NCBI GenBank assembly: GCA_020847375.1
Contig: JADLCB010000005.1
Location: forward strand, 124,001 to 188,000
Reading direction: 5' to 3'
From: Phycisphaerales bacterium
GTDB lineage: Bacteria; Planctomycetota; Phycisphaerae; Tepidisphaerales; Tepidisphaeraceae
Length of the DNA: 64,000 bases
Of this stretch, positions 1-8,560 are shown one piece after another. Each line of letters starts with the position of its first letter. The first letter of the stretch is position 1. The position numbers were made by a program, and so were the translations under genes. Under the pieces are notes generated by a model. The model was not told the DNA's origin. It did not search any database and was given only the letters and a program-made list of their open reading frames with translations.

Positions 1-32
1 GGATGCTGATTTTCCTCGTCGGCTGAAATTGC

Positions 33-443
33 TCATTTTGAAAAATCGATTATGTATTCACCATCGAAGACTGCGGAAAATTCATAGACTTCGCGAAAAT
101 CCTCCAGCGAGTCTTCTTCACGCTTGCGCATCATCCCGGCGTCGATCATCGCGTAGACGATCCGACCAAAATCCATGGTTTGGGTTATACCCCATCGCTG
201 CAGAACTGTCCTGGCCATCATCCCCCACTGTTTCAGGGCATAATCGCGCAGACCAACACACAACTGCCGACCGTCAACATGATGAATTTCACCCTCGGCC
301 ACTTTCCCATGCAACCGCTCAACCGTGAAACCAAGACCACGCACCACAAAATCAAAGGCTTCAGCCGGATAAATACCCAGTTGATCAGCCAGTTGCTGGT
401 GCGTCTTGGGGCTTGGTGAATCAGCCGAGGCCATTTGTTTCAT
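33..443 (-). CDS. Minf_1886 family protein (Verrucomicrobia/Planctomycetes-restricted)
   Basis: A protein of about 136 residues with no signal peptide or membrane segment. The pattern of a helical N-terminus, a central YPAEAFDFVVRGL stretch and a C-terminal EDFREVYEFSAVFD stretch matches the small conserved family Minf_1886, which I recall as confined to Verrucomicrobia and Planctomycetes. Its function is unknown. The open frame extends 21 codons further upstream, but that extension looks non-native, so the ATG giving MKQMASAD is preferred. No strong ribosome binding site is visible. The family assignment is by recognition of the sequence pattern only. Confidence 0.75.
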   Translation of the reverse strand: MKQMASADSPSPKTHQQLADQLGIYPAEAFDFVVRGLGFTVERLHGKVAEGEIHHVDGRQLCVGLRDYALKQWGMMARTVLQRWGITQTMDFGRIVYAMIDAGMMRKREEDSLEDFREVYEFSAVFDGEYIIDFSK

Positions 444-626
444 GATAGCAAACGTCCGCAACCCCCGCCAAGTGGCGCAAAATCCCCCAGCTTGCCGATA
501 ACTCATTTAATATCCCGGCGCCATCGCCGCTATAGATACGGGCGGCATTGCGCCGGCCGGTTGCGCCTGGCGCAGAATAGGTGCAAAAATTTCTCCATAA
601 AACGGCGTTCATGATGTCGTTGTCGT

Positions 627-656
627 TTGGCAATCGAATCGCCAACGTCCTATAAT
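627..656 (+). promoter_or_regulatory. Sigma70-type promoter of the TolC-like gene
   Basis: TTGGCA and a perfect TATAAT are separated by 18 bases, about 48 bases before the ATG of the TolC-like gene. The spacer region carries an imperfect dyad, TTGGC at 627-631 and GCCAA at 641-645, which could be a repressor site overlapping the promoter. A purine-rich AGAAGGGAAG ribosome binding site follows just before the start codon. Confidence 0.6.
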
Positions 657-703
657 GCCGCCACTGACAAACAAGATTTGCTAAATATAGAGAAGGGAAG
701 CTC

Positions 704-2449
704 ATGATTGATCGGCTAAAAACAAGGATGATTCTGGCCAGCGCCGCCAGTGCGTGCGCAGCGGTTATTGTGGCTGGGTGTTCCACCAAGGCCCCGCCCG
801 CATTTGATGCCCTGGCGCTGCAGCTCAATGAACGAACCACTGCCAGCCAGGTTCAGACTCCAACCATGAATCCCCTGCCGGGCGACGAAATTGAAAGCCC
901 CTATCTGGACGCCGACCTGCCTGCCGACGCCCGCGCCAATAAACACTACCCGCCCCCCACCACCGGCCCGGCCGGTCTGATCGAGGGCGAATTGCCCATG
1001 ACCCTGCAGGAACTGATCACCCGTACGGTGATGCACAGCAAGGATATTCGCGTGGCTGGTTATCAACCCGCCATCGCCGAAACCGCCGTCATCGAAAATG
1101 AAGCCAATTTCGATCCGGTCTTTTTCGCCAACACCGGTTTTCAGCACATCGATCAGGTCAATACTGATTCCGGTACGCCCTTTTTCGCCAATCAGGATCG
1201 CATCGATGCTGCCACCGGTATCCGCCAGAATCTCTACAGCGGTGCCACCGCTGAGCTGCGTTATGAGGCGCGGCATGTCAATCTGATCGACACCAGCTCC
1301 TTTTCAAGCGGCACGAAAGATCCTTACTACACCAGCAATCTGGTGATGGAACTGACCCAGCCGCTTCTGCGTAATTTCGGCACGGAAATCAACCGGTCAC
1401 GCATCGAAGTCGAACGCAACAACCAGCGCATCAGCACCCTGGATCTGCGCAATACGGTCGAGGAAACCATCTTCAACCTCGAACAGGCCTACTGGCAACT
1501 GGTGCAAGCCCAGCGCGATGTCACCGTCCTGGAACAGCTTCTCAGCGAAACCGAAGCGACCGCGGACATCGTTTCCGCCCGCATCAATCAGGATGCTTCG
1601 CGCGTCCAGGTGTCGCAGACCGTCTCCTCCGTCGAGCAGCGCCGCGCCGCGCTGGTACGCGCCAAGGCGCATGTGCGCGATTTATCCGACACGATCAAGC
1701 GACTGGTCGGCGACCCCGCGCTGCCCATCTCCAGCAAAGTCGTGATTGTTCCCGCCACCGACGCGATTACCGCGCCGTTCCAGTTTGATTACCAGGAGGC
1801 AATCTCCACCGCGATGGAAAACCGCCTGGAACTCGGCCAACAGCAGCTCCGCATCGATTCGGCGGGCATTGCTGAACGCTACTTCAGGAACAACCTTCAA
1901 CCCAAGTTGAATCTGGTCGGAACCGCTTCGCTGCAGGGGATGGATGACAGTCTCGGCGGTGCCTGGAGCGATCAATGGGAGGGGCATCAGGTCAGTTACG
2001 GCCTGGCCCTGCAATTTGAAATCCCACTGGGCAACCGTCAGGCACGCGCCCTCTATACCCGCAGCCGCCTGCAGCGCCAGCAATCGGTCGATCAGTACGA
2101 AGGATTGATCGATCAAGTCGCGTTGGATGTCAAAACCGCCCAGCGCGAAGTGCAGACCAGTTGGGATGAAATGGTCGCCACCAAGCAGGCACGACTGGCT
2201 GCCCGTGAAGCGCTGGATTTAACCATCGTCCGCCGCGAAGCTGGCGAACCGCTCACCCCCGAATTCGTCAATCTGGAACTGCAACTGCAAGCCGAGCTGG
2301 CCAAGGCCTCGCAAGCGGAAAATCAGGCGGTATCCAATTACAACATCGCCATCGCGCGGTTCGAGCGATCCAAGGGAACGCTGCTGCATTATGACAATGT
2401 TCTGCTGCGGGAAAATGAAGTGACCGCTGCTCAGCAACCGTTGCGATAA
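704..2449 (+). CDS. TolC-family outer-membrane efflux lipoprotein
   Basis: The N-terminus is a lipoprotein signal peptide with lipobox VAGC, the acylated cysteine being residue 26. The mature protein has a proline-rich linker and then two long outer-membrane efflux (OEP) repeats, with helical stretches rich in Q, E, R and A such as LDLRNTVEETIFNLEQAYW. At 581 residues it is somewhat longer than typical TolC/OprM proteins of 450-500 residues because of the N-terminal linker. TolC relatives form a trimeric channel through the outer membrane for RND, ABC or type I systems. No periplasmic adaptor or pump gene lies beside it, so the partner must be encoded elsewhere. It has its own promoter with a perfect -10. 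Confidence 0.85.
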   Translation: MIDRLKTRMILASAASACAAVIVAGCSTKAPPAFDALALQLNERTTASQVQTPTMNPLPGDEIESPYLDADLPADARANKHYPPPTTGPAGLIEGELPMTLQELITRTVMHSKDIRVAGYQPAIAETAVIENEANFDPVFFANTGFQHIDQVNTDSGTPFFANQDRIDAATGIRQNLYSGATAELRYEARHVNLIDTSSFSSGTKDPYYTSNLVMELTQPLLRNFGTEINRSRIEVERNNQRISTLDLRNTVEETIFNLEQAYWQLVQAQRDVTVLEQLLSETEATADIVSARINQDASRVQVSQTVSSVEQRRAALVRAKAHVRDLSDTIKRLVGDPALPISSKVVIVPATDAITAPFQFDYQEAISTAMENRLELGQQQLRIDSAGIAERYFRNNLQPKLNLVGTASLQGMDDSLGGAWSDQWEGHQVSYGLALQFEIPLGNRQARALYTRSRLQRQQSVDQYEGLIDQVALDVKTAQREVQTSWDEMVATKQARLAAREALDLTIVRREAGEPLTPEFVNLELQLQAELAKASQAENQAVSNYNIAIARFERSKGTLLHYDNVLLRENEVTAAQQPLR

Positions 2450-2574
2450 TGACCCGCTTGCGTGGATGCTTTAACGTCAAGCAACGCTTACGCCAGCCGG
2501 TTTTTTCCTGCGCCCCAGCCGGCGCACTGACAAAATCGGTCGAAGTGGCGCAACGCTTTCCGCACTGACCAAAA

Positions 2575-3690
2575 TTATTTCATCATATCAATCAGAAGCT
2601 GCGCGACCTGTTGCGCCGCTTCGGGTTTGGCGATCCTGCGGGCATGATCGGCCATCTGCTGACGACGGTCGGCATCATGCAACAACGATTCCAGCAGCGG
2701 CTTGAGCGCCGCCGCATTAGCGCGACGATCACGCGCATCATCCAGCACAATCGCCGCCCCGGCTTCCGCCAGCGCGCGGGCATTGGCCCGCTGGTGCATG
2801 TCCTTGTGAAACGGATAAGGCATGAGAATCGCCGGTACGCCGCACGCCGTAATTTCCGCGCATCCGCTGGCGCCGGATCGGTTGATCATCAGGTCCGCCG
2901 CCGCGTAAATATCCGCCATGTCCGGCGTAAAATCGATCACACGGGCTGGCACATCCAGCTCACGATAACCCGCCCGAACTTCCTCGGCATGATCCCGCCC
3001 CGACAAATGCAGAACCTGCCACCCCTGCATCCGAACCTCCTTCAGCGCCTGCAGAACCGCCTGGCTGATCGTCTGCGCCCCCTGCGATCCTCCAGCCACA
3101 ACCAGCGTATTCAACCGCCGGCTCAGCTCCAGCCGGTCAAGCGCCTGCTCACGCCCCGGCAGATTGCGCAGGCTGGCACGAATCGGGCAACCCGTCATGT
3201 GCAACTTGGACTGCTGCGACGATGAAACATGCTGGCGGGTCTGTTCAAACTGACAGCAAACCGCCTGAACATAGCGCATCAGATATTGGTTGGCTTTACC
3301 CGGCAAAACATCAGGATTCACCAGGGCGGCGGGAATCTTTTTCTGTCCCGCCAGTTTAACGGCCACCCCCGCGGCATATCCGCCCAGCCCCAGCACCGCA
3401 GCCGGTTGATGATCACGAAAAACATGCTTGACCAGATCCTTGGTCAAACGCCAGCTTTCCCAGAATTTTAACAGCCCGCCAATCGTCCTGACCGGCGGAA
3501 TGATCGGCTGGGCGATAAACGGAAGATCAGCCGCCTTAAGAATCACACTGTCAATTTCGCGCTGGGTGCACAGAAACAACACCTTGATCTGCGGCTGTTT
3601 TTCCCGCAGCGCCTGCGCCACGGAAACGCCCGGATACAAATGCCCGCCTGTTCCTCCGCCGGCGAAAATGATCGTTCGTGCCTGATCCAT
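2575..3690 (-). CDS. murG: UDP-GlcNAc:undecaprenyl-PP-MurNAc-pentapeptide GlcNAc transferase
   Basis: MurG makes lipid II from lipid I on the inner face of the cytoplasmic membrane. The glycine-rich loop IIFAGGGTGGHLYPG at the N-terminus and the C-terminal donor-binding region (INRSGASGCAEITACGVPAILMPYP) are both present, and the 372-residue length is normal for the family. An upstream ATG would add eight acidic residues (MIEEEEPA), but those codons contain a GAGGAGG ribosome binding site that suits the downstream ATG beginning MDQARTI, so that start is chosen. The gene lies directly after ftsW, as in the dcw cluster of many bacteria. It shows that this organism makes peptidoglycan. Confidence 0.95.
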   Translation of the reverse strand: MDQARTIIFAGGGTGGHLYPGVSVAQALREKQPQIKVLFLCTQREIDSVILKAADLPFIAQPIIPPVRTIGGLLKFWESWRLTKDLVKHVFRDHQPAAVLGLGGYAAGVAVKLAGQKKIPAALVNPDVLPGKANQYLMRYVQAVCCQFEQTRQHVSSSQQSKLHMTGCPIRASLRNLPGREQALDRLELSRRLNTLVVAGGSQGAQTISQAVLQALKEVRMQGWQVLHLSGRDHAEEVRAGYRELDVPARVIDFTPDMADIYAAADLMINRSGASGCAEITACGVPAILMPYPFHKDMHQRANARALAEAGAAIVLDDARDRRANAAALKPLLESLLHDADRRQQMADHARRIAKPEAAQQVAQLLIDMMK

Positions 3691-3732
3691 GGCTGGTTCT
3701 TCCTCCTCAATCATAGCCTTCAGTGCCGCGCC

Positions 3733-4983
3733 TCAGGTCTCAAGGATGATCCCACGCGGCAGACGATGACGCACCGGCTGGCGCAACGGCGCCTGCAAGG
3801 TATCGGCAGCATGTTCATGCCGGGCAATACTGCACAGCAACCCCAGCGCCGCGCAGGTAATAATCAGCCCTGATCCACCGGCACTGATCAGCGGCAGGGC
3901 CAGACCCTTGGTCGGCACGGAAACCGTTGCCACCGCAATGTTGATCACCGCCTGCAAACCAATCATCGAACCAATGCCAAAGGCCAGCATCCGCCCGAAC
4001 GCATCACGCTTCTGACGCACCACCTGCCAGGCAACATACAAAATGCCCAGGTACAAAATGATCGTCAGCAACGCCCCGAAAAGCCCCAGCTCTTCACAAA
4101 TCACCGCAAAAATAAAGTCGGTTGTATCCTCGGGAAGATAACCCAGCTTCTGAACGCCATTACCCAGACCGCGCCCCCAGAGACCGCCGGAACTAAAGCT
4201 CAACAGACTCTGAATCAAGTGATAACCATCGGTCTTGGGGCTGGCCCAGGGATCGAGAAACGTCGTCATCCGACGCAGACGGTAAGGCTGAACCAGAATA
4301 AACCCCACAGCGCCGACCAGCGCCGGCGGGATCGTCACCATCAAATGCCACAACTTGATCCGCCCCGTCAACAGCATCGTCAAACTGCACAGACCGATCA
4401 AGGCTGCCGTACCAAAGTCCTCCACCACGATCAGCAGGCTGATCAACCCCACCGGTGCCAGCAGCAACACAAAACCGCTCCAGAATCGATCCAGATCGAT
4501 CGGTCGCTGCGACAGACACCACGCCAGAAACAACACCGTCGCCCATTTACCCAGCTCCGACGGCTGAATCTGTGTAACACCAAGTTGCAACCACCGTCTG
4601 GCGCCGTTGACCTCCGTTCCAATTCCCGGAATCAGGACGATCAGACAGGCAAACGCCGCCACCCCAAGGCACCACAGAATCGGGTTCCTCTTGATTGAAA
4701 GTGAATTCAGTCGTTGATAATCCCAGTTCCCCACCACAAAAAACGTGATAATCCCCAGCCCCGCAAACAGCAGATGTTTGCTGCCGCGCGCAGTCCATTG
4801 CCAGGTGAGGTCGCCGGTGACATTCACCGCAGCCGACTGCACCATCAAAATGCCCAGGAACACCAGCCCCAGCACACACAAACTCAAAATATCCCACAAA
4901 CGCAGGCGATAAATGGACGCATCCATAAATGATTTATCGGACGTAGCCCCAGTCAGGCTTGAAACTTCCTCCATGACGCGCAT
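3733..4983 (-). CDS. ftsW: Lipid II polymerase of the SEDS family, FtsW type
   Basis: A polytopic membrane protein of about 416 residues with ten or so hydrophobic segments and SEDS-family hallmarks: GIGTEVNGARRWLQLG, IQPSELGKWA and the C-terminal GLALPLISAGGSGLI. FtsW polymerises lipid II into septal glycan strands; RodA is the close alternative. The gene order ftsW-murG favours FtsW. The longest frame starts at a GTG without a ribosome binding site; the first ATG nine codons inside is given here, and ATGs 12 or 28 codons inside are also possible because the first membrane helix begins only after residue 30. The gap to murG is 42 bases, so they are probably cotranscribed. Confidence 0.9.
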   Translation of the reverse strand: MRVMEEVSSLTGATSDKSFMDASIYRLRLWDILSLCVLGLVFLGILMVQSAAVNVTGDLTWQWTARGSKHLLFAGLGIITFFVVGNWDYQRLNSLSIKRNPILWCLGVAAFACLIVLIPGIGTEVNGARRWLQLGVTQIQPSELGKWATVLFLAWCLSQRPIDLDRFWSGFVLLLAPVGLISLLIVVEDFGTAALIGLCSLTMLLTGRIKLWHLMVTIPPALVGAVGFILVQPYRLRRMTTFLDPWASPKTDGYHLIQSLLSFSSGGLWGRGLGNGVQKLGYLPEDTTDFIFAVICEELGLFGALLTIILYLGILYVAWQVVRQKRDAFGRMLAFGIGSMIGLQAVINIAVATVSVPTKGLALPLISAGGSGLIITCAALGLLCSIARHEHAADTLQAPLRQPVRHRLPRGIILET

Positions 4984-5059
4984 TGCATCGGCAAAGCGAC
5001 CGGCGTCCACCGGGGCTGAATTTCACCTGAAAATGGGTGGATCGGCCGACAAGCGCCAA

Positions 5060-7120
5060 TCAAGCGTCTTCGGTGATCGTTTCACGCACCACTTCTTCGA
5101 TCGTGGTGATCCCATCGAAAATAGCGACCAGACCCGCCTGACGCAGCGTGCGCATCCCGCGTTTACGTGCAGCCGCCCGAAGCACCTGCGTGCTGGCGTG
5201 CTTAATGATCATGTCACGCATGTCATCATCCAGCGTCATAATTTCGTACAACCCCATCCGGCCCCGATAGCCGGTATTATTGCAGTGGTCGCAACCTTTG
5301 CCGTGATAGAAAACGCGCCCCTGCACATCGTCCGGCCGCAGCTCCAGCTCCATGAGCTGCTCCTCGCCGGGAACATATTCTTCCTTGCAGTTGAGGCAGA
5401 TTTTACGAACCAGTCGCTGGGCGATAATCCCTTCCAGCGTGGCGGTCACCAGGAACGGCTCCAGCCCCAGATCCAGCAGACGCGCGATGGACGACGGCGC
5501 GTCATTGGTATGCAGCGTGCTGAAGACCAGATGCCCTGTCAGCGAAGCCTGCACCGAAATTTCCGCCGTCTCCTTATCGCGGATTTCACCCACCAGGATG
5601 GTATCCGGGTCCTGACGCAGCATCGATCGAAGAATACGGCCAAACGTCAATTCAATATCCGGTTTGATCTGACACTGAATAATGCCGTCGATGTCATATT
5701 CGACCGGATCCTCAGCCGTAATCAGCTTGGATGACACATCGTTCAGCTCGCGCAAGGCTGAATAAAGCGTGGTCGTTTTACCCGAACCTGTCGGGCCGGT
5801 CACAATCACAATGCCATTGGGTTTGTTGATGAGCTGCTTGACCATCGTCAGGTCTTCATCGCGCATGCCCAGTTTATCCAAATCCAGCGCCACGTTGCTG
5901 CGGTCAAGCACGCGCATTACAACGCTTTCCCCGAACATGGTCGGCAATACACTGACACGCAGATCGATCGGCTGGTTATTGACGTTCAACTCGATACGAC
6001 CGTCCTGGGGCAAACGCCGCTCGGCGATATCCAGGTTCGCCATGACTTTCAGACGCGAGCTGATGGCCGGGGCAATATGGGCCGGTGGTGGCATCATTTC
6101 ATACAGCACACCGTCAATGCGGTAACGCATCTTGAATTCATCTTCAAACGGCTCGAAGTGGATGTCCGACGCCTTGTCTTTAATCGCCTGCAGCAACACC
6201 AGGTTGATGAGCTTGCGCACCGGATTGGAATCGGCTGCCTCTTTCAGCGAATTCAGATCGATCGATTCCCCGCGGTTTTTCAGATCCCCCAGGGCTTCAT
6301 CGCTGCTCAGCTCACCCAGAACCTGCCCCAGGCTCTCCGTATCATTCTGATAGTATTTATTGATCAGCCGATCGACCTGTTCAGGATCGGCAATCACCGC
6401 CTTGACGTTGTACCCCATCAACGAGCGCAGATCGTCCAGCGCCCGAAAGTTCTCATGATTGGCCATCGCCACCAGCAGTTTGCGGCTAGCCTTGTCGTAC
6501 GACAGCGGCAACACCTTGCTCGTGGTGGCAATCTGAACCGGAACCGCCTCGATCGCCTCCTTGGGAATTTCCCGTTCCCCCAGATCAACCAGTTCATAAC
6601 CCTTTTGTGCTGCCAGGGCGATGTTCAGGTCAGACGCCTTGATGACACCAATATCGACCAGAAGCTGCCCCAGCGGCGTACCACTCCCCTTTTGCTTTTG
6701 CGATTTCTGGAAGTTCAGCGCCTCGACAATCTGCTCGCGCGTGACCTTGCCCATCTTGGTCAATACACGACCAATTGGCCGCCCCTGCAACTGATCAATC
6801 GGCGGAATGCCGCCCAGTCGCGCTGCCCCGGCTTGCGCATCGGCGCTGGCTGGGCCAGCAGCAGGTTTTGGCGCCCCCGGCACTCTCGGACCCGCCACAG
6901 GCGCGGCAGCGCCCGGTTTCCCCGCCGGTGTCGCGGGCCTGCCCGAAGGGGCAACCGTTGCCACCGGTTTGGCCGCGCCGGCTGGGCGCACGCCCGCCAC
7001 ACCTGCAGCACCGGGTTGGCGCACTCCATGCGCTGGCTGCTGGGCAGAATCAGCTCCTGATCCAGTACGGCTGGACGAATTGGAAGCACTGGCAGGATCG
7101 GCAGGGTTGGCTCGTGACAT
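5060..7120 (-). CDS. PilB/GspE-type secretion/pilus assembly ATPase (first copy)
   Basis: A 686-residue traffic ATPase for type IV pilus assembly or type II secretion. The first 95 residues are low-complexity, rich in alanine, proline, glycine and serine. An MshEN/GspE_N domain follows (LNFQKSQKQKGSGTPLGQLLVDIG), then the RecA-like ATPase with Walker A GPTGSGKTTTLYS, the Asp and Walker B boxes (ITAEDPVEYDIDGIIQ, DPDTILVGEIRD) and the His box STLHTNDAPS. Two CxxC pairs (CLNC, CDHC) form the C-terminal zinc site. A GAGGAAAG ribosome binding site precedes the ATG. It is followed upstream by pilT and a second paralogue in the same orientation. Whether it is PilB or GspE cannot be decided without the membrane partners. 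Confidence 0.9.
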   Translation of the reverse strand: MSRANPADPASASNSSSRTGSGADSAQQPAHGVRQPGAAGVAGVRPAGAAKPVATVAPSGRPATPAGKPGAAAPVAGPRVPGAPKPAAGPASADAQAGAARLGGIPPIDQLQGRPIGRVLTKMGKVTREQIVEALNFQKSQKQKGSGTPLGQLLVDIGVIKASDLNIALAAQKGYELVDLGEREIPKEAIEAVPVQIATTSKVLPLSYDKASRKLLVAMANHENFRALDDLRSLMGYNVKAVIADPEQVDRLINKYYQNDTESLGQVLGELSSDEALGDLKNRGESIDLNSLKEAADSNPVRKLINLVLLQAIKDKASDIHFEPFEDEFKMRYRIDGVLYEMMPPPAHIAPAISSRLKVMANLDIAERRLPQDGRIELNVNNQPIDLRVSVLPTMFGESVVMRVLDRSNVALDLDKLGMRDEDLTMVKQLINKPNGIVIVTGPTGSGKTTTLYSALRELNDVSSKLITAEDPVEYDIDGIIQCQIKPDIELTFGRILRSMLRQDPDTILVGEIRDKETAEISVQASLTGHLVFSTLHTNDAPSSIARLLDLGLEPFLVTATLEGIIAQRLVRKICLNCKEEYVPGEEQLMELELRPDDVQGRVFYHGKGCDHCNNTGYRGRMGLYEIMTLDDDMRDMIIKHASTQVLRAAARKRGMRTLRQAGLVAIFDGITTIEEVVRETITEDA

Positions 7121-7223
7121 TACTTTCCTCTGCTACTTAATCGGGTTCAAAATCAATACGTTTCTCTGGTCTCATCAATCGACAGCTCGCGAAAATATCC
7201 ATGCGCAAAACCGCAATTTTTGC

Positions 7224-8480
7224 TCATCGCTTGTTCTGCGTACGCATCATCCGCTCACGATTCTGCTGCATCTGACGCTGACGCTCAGCTTCATCAGAAC
7301 CCGGCGTCGGACCGGCAGCACCCGGCGCCGATGCTGGCGGCGTCGCACCAACATGCCCCGGCATCTTGTCTTCCATCTCCTCGACCATCATTTCCTGCGC
7401 CGGCGTCAGATAACCAGCCTTGGTCAGACGCTCAGCCATGTATCCGGGCACTTTGCTCTTGTCGATCGCTTCCTCCGGGCTGATCTTGCCCTGCTCAAAA
7501 AGTTGCAGCAGAAAATCATCCAGCAGCACCATCCCGTAACGCCGGCCTGTCTGAATTTCCGAGTCGATACGAAAACTCTTGTTTTCACGAATCAGATTCT
7601 GAATGCCCGGCGTCACATACATGAACTCATACGCCGCCACCATCCCATCGGTATCAACGCGCGGGCACAACGCCTGCGATAAAACTGCAATCAGGTTGTT
7701 GGCCAGCTGAACCCGCACCTGTTCCTGCTGATCGGTCGGGAAGGCGTCAATGATACGGTTGATCGTCGAAGCGGCGCCGGATGTATGCAGCGTACCGAAA
7801 ACCAGGTGCCCTGTTTCCGCTGCGGTAATGGCGGAACTGATCGTCGCCAGGTCACGCATTTCCCCGACCAGCATCACGTCCGGATCCTGACGCAACGCCC
7901 GGCGCAGCGCTTCGGAGAAGTTGGGCACGTCCACCCCGACTTCACGCTGCACCACAATCGATTTCTTATGCGGGTGGTAATACTCGATCGGATCTTCCAT
8001 CGTGATGATGTGCCGATCGAAATTTTCGTTGATATAGTTGATCATGCACGCCAGCGTGGTCGTCTTGCCCGAACCCGTCGGCCCCGTCACCAGGAAGATT
8101 CCGCGCGGACGCCGGCAAATCTGCTCCGCCATCGCCGGCAAACCGATCTGCGCAAACGTCATGATCGTGTTGGGAATACGCCGCAACACCAACGAGCAGC
8201 AACCTTTCTGCTTGAAGATCGCCACGCGAAAACGCGCTTCATCCCCATAGGCAAAACCAAAGTCCCCCGAACCTTCCTCCTCATACTCCTGCTGAATACG
8301 CTCGGGCGTGATCGACTTCATCAACGCCACCGTGTCCTCCGGTTCCAGAACCTTGGTCTGCAGCTCGCGCAGGCGACCGTGCATGCGCAGCGTCGGGGGC
8401 TTGCCCACCGCCAGATGCAGGTCTGAGGCTTTGCGCTTGACGCATGTTTCCAGCAGTCGATCAATCTGAATGGTTGCCAT
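7224..8480 (-). CDS. pilT: Type IV pilus retraction ATPase PilT
   Basis: A 418-residue hexameric ATPase that depolymerises type IV pili. It shows the PilT N-terminus (LETCVKRKASDLHLAVGKPP), Walker A GPTGSGKTTTLA, Asp box TMEDPIEYYHPH, Walker B DPDVMLVGEMRD and His box FGTLHTSGAASTINRIIDAFP. It lacks the zinc-binding CxxC pairs of PilB, as expected. A tail of about 50 residues rich in alanine, proline, glutamine and arginine (ending EAERQRQMQQNRERMMR) makes it longer than the usual 345-370 residues. It sits between two PilB/GspE-type genes on the same strand with gaps of about 80-100 bases. Twitching motility, or another retractile pilus function, is implied. Confidence 0.92.
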   Translation of the reverse strand: MATIQIDRLLETCVKRKASDLHLAVGKPPTLRMHGRLRELQTKVLEPEDTVALMKSITPERIQQEYEEEGSGDFGFAYGDEARFRVAIFKQKGCCSLVLRRIPNTIMTFAQIGLPAMAEQICRRPRGIFLVTGPTGSGKTTTLACMINYINENFDRHIITMEDPIEYYHPHKKSIVVQREVGVDVPNFSEALRRALRQDPDVMLVGEMRDLATISSAITAAETGHLVFGTLHTSGAASTINRIIDAFPTDQQEQVRVQLANNLIAVLSQALCPRVDTDGMVAAYEFMYVTPGIQNLIRENKSFRIDSEIQTGRRYGMVLLDDFLLQLFEQGKISPEEAIDKSKVPGYMAERLTKAGYLTPAQEMMVEEMEDKMPGHVGATPPASAPGAAGPTPGSDEAERQRQMQQNRERMMRTQNKR

Positions 8481-8560
8481 AAATATACTACTTTGATTGC
8501 GCTGTTTTTATTACCCGTTTTTCCTGCCAACTCCGTGGTTGACCCACTTCGCCGCAGTCA

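Noticed and set aside
2450..2574. Possible terminator between the TolC-like gene and murG, near a TTTTTT run
   Set aside because: I could not find a convincing stem directly before the T-run on either strand.
6077..7060. 327-codon open frame on the plus strand
   Set aside because: Antisense to the first PilB/GspE gene; Arg/His-rich, no ribosome binding site or family signature.
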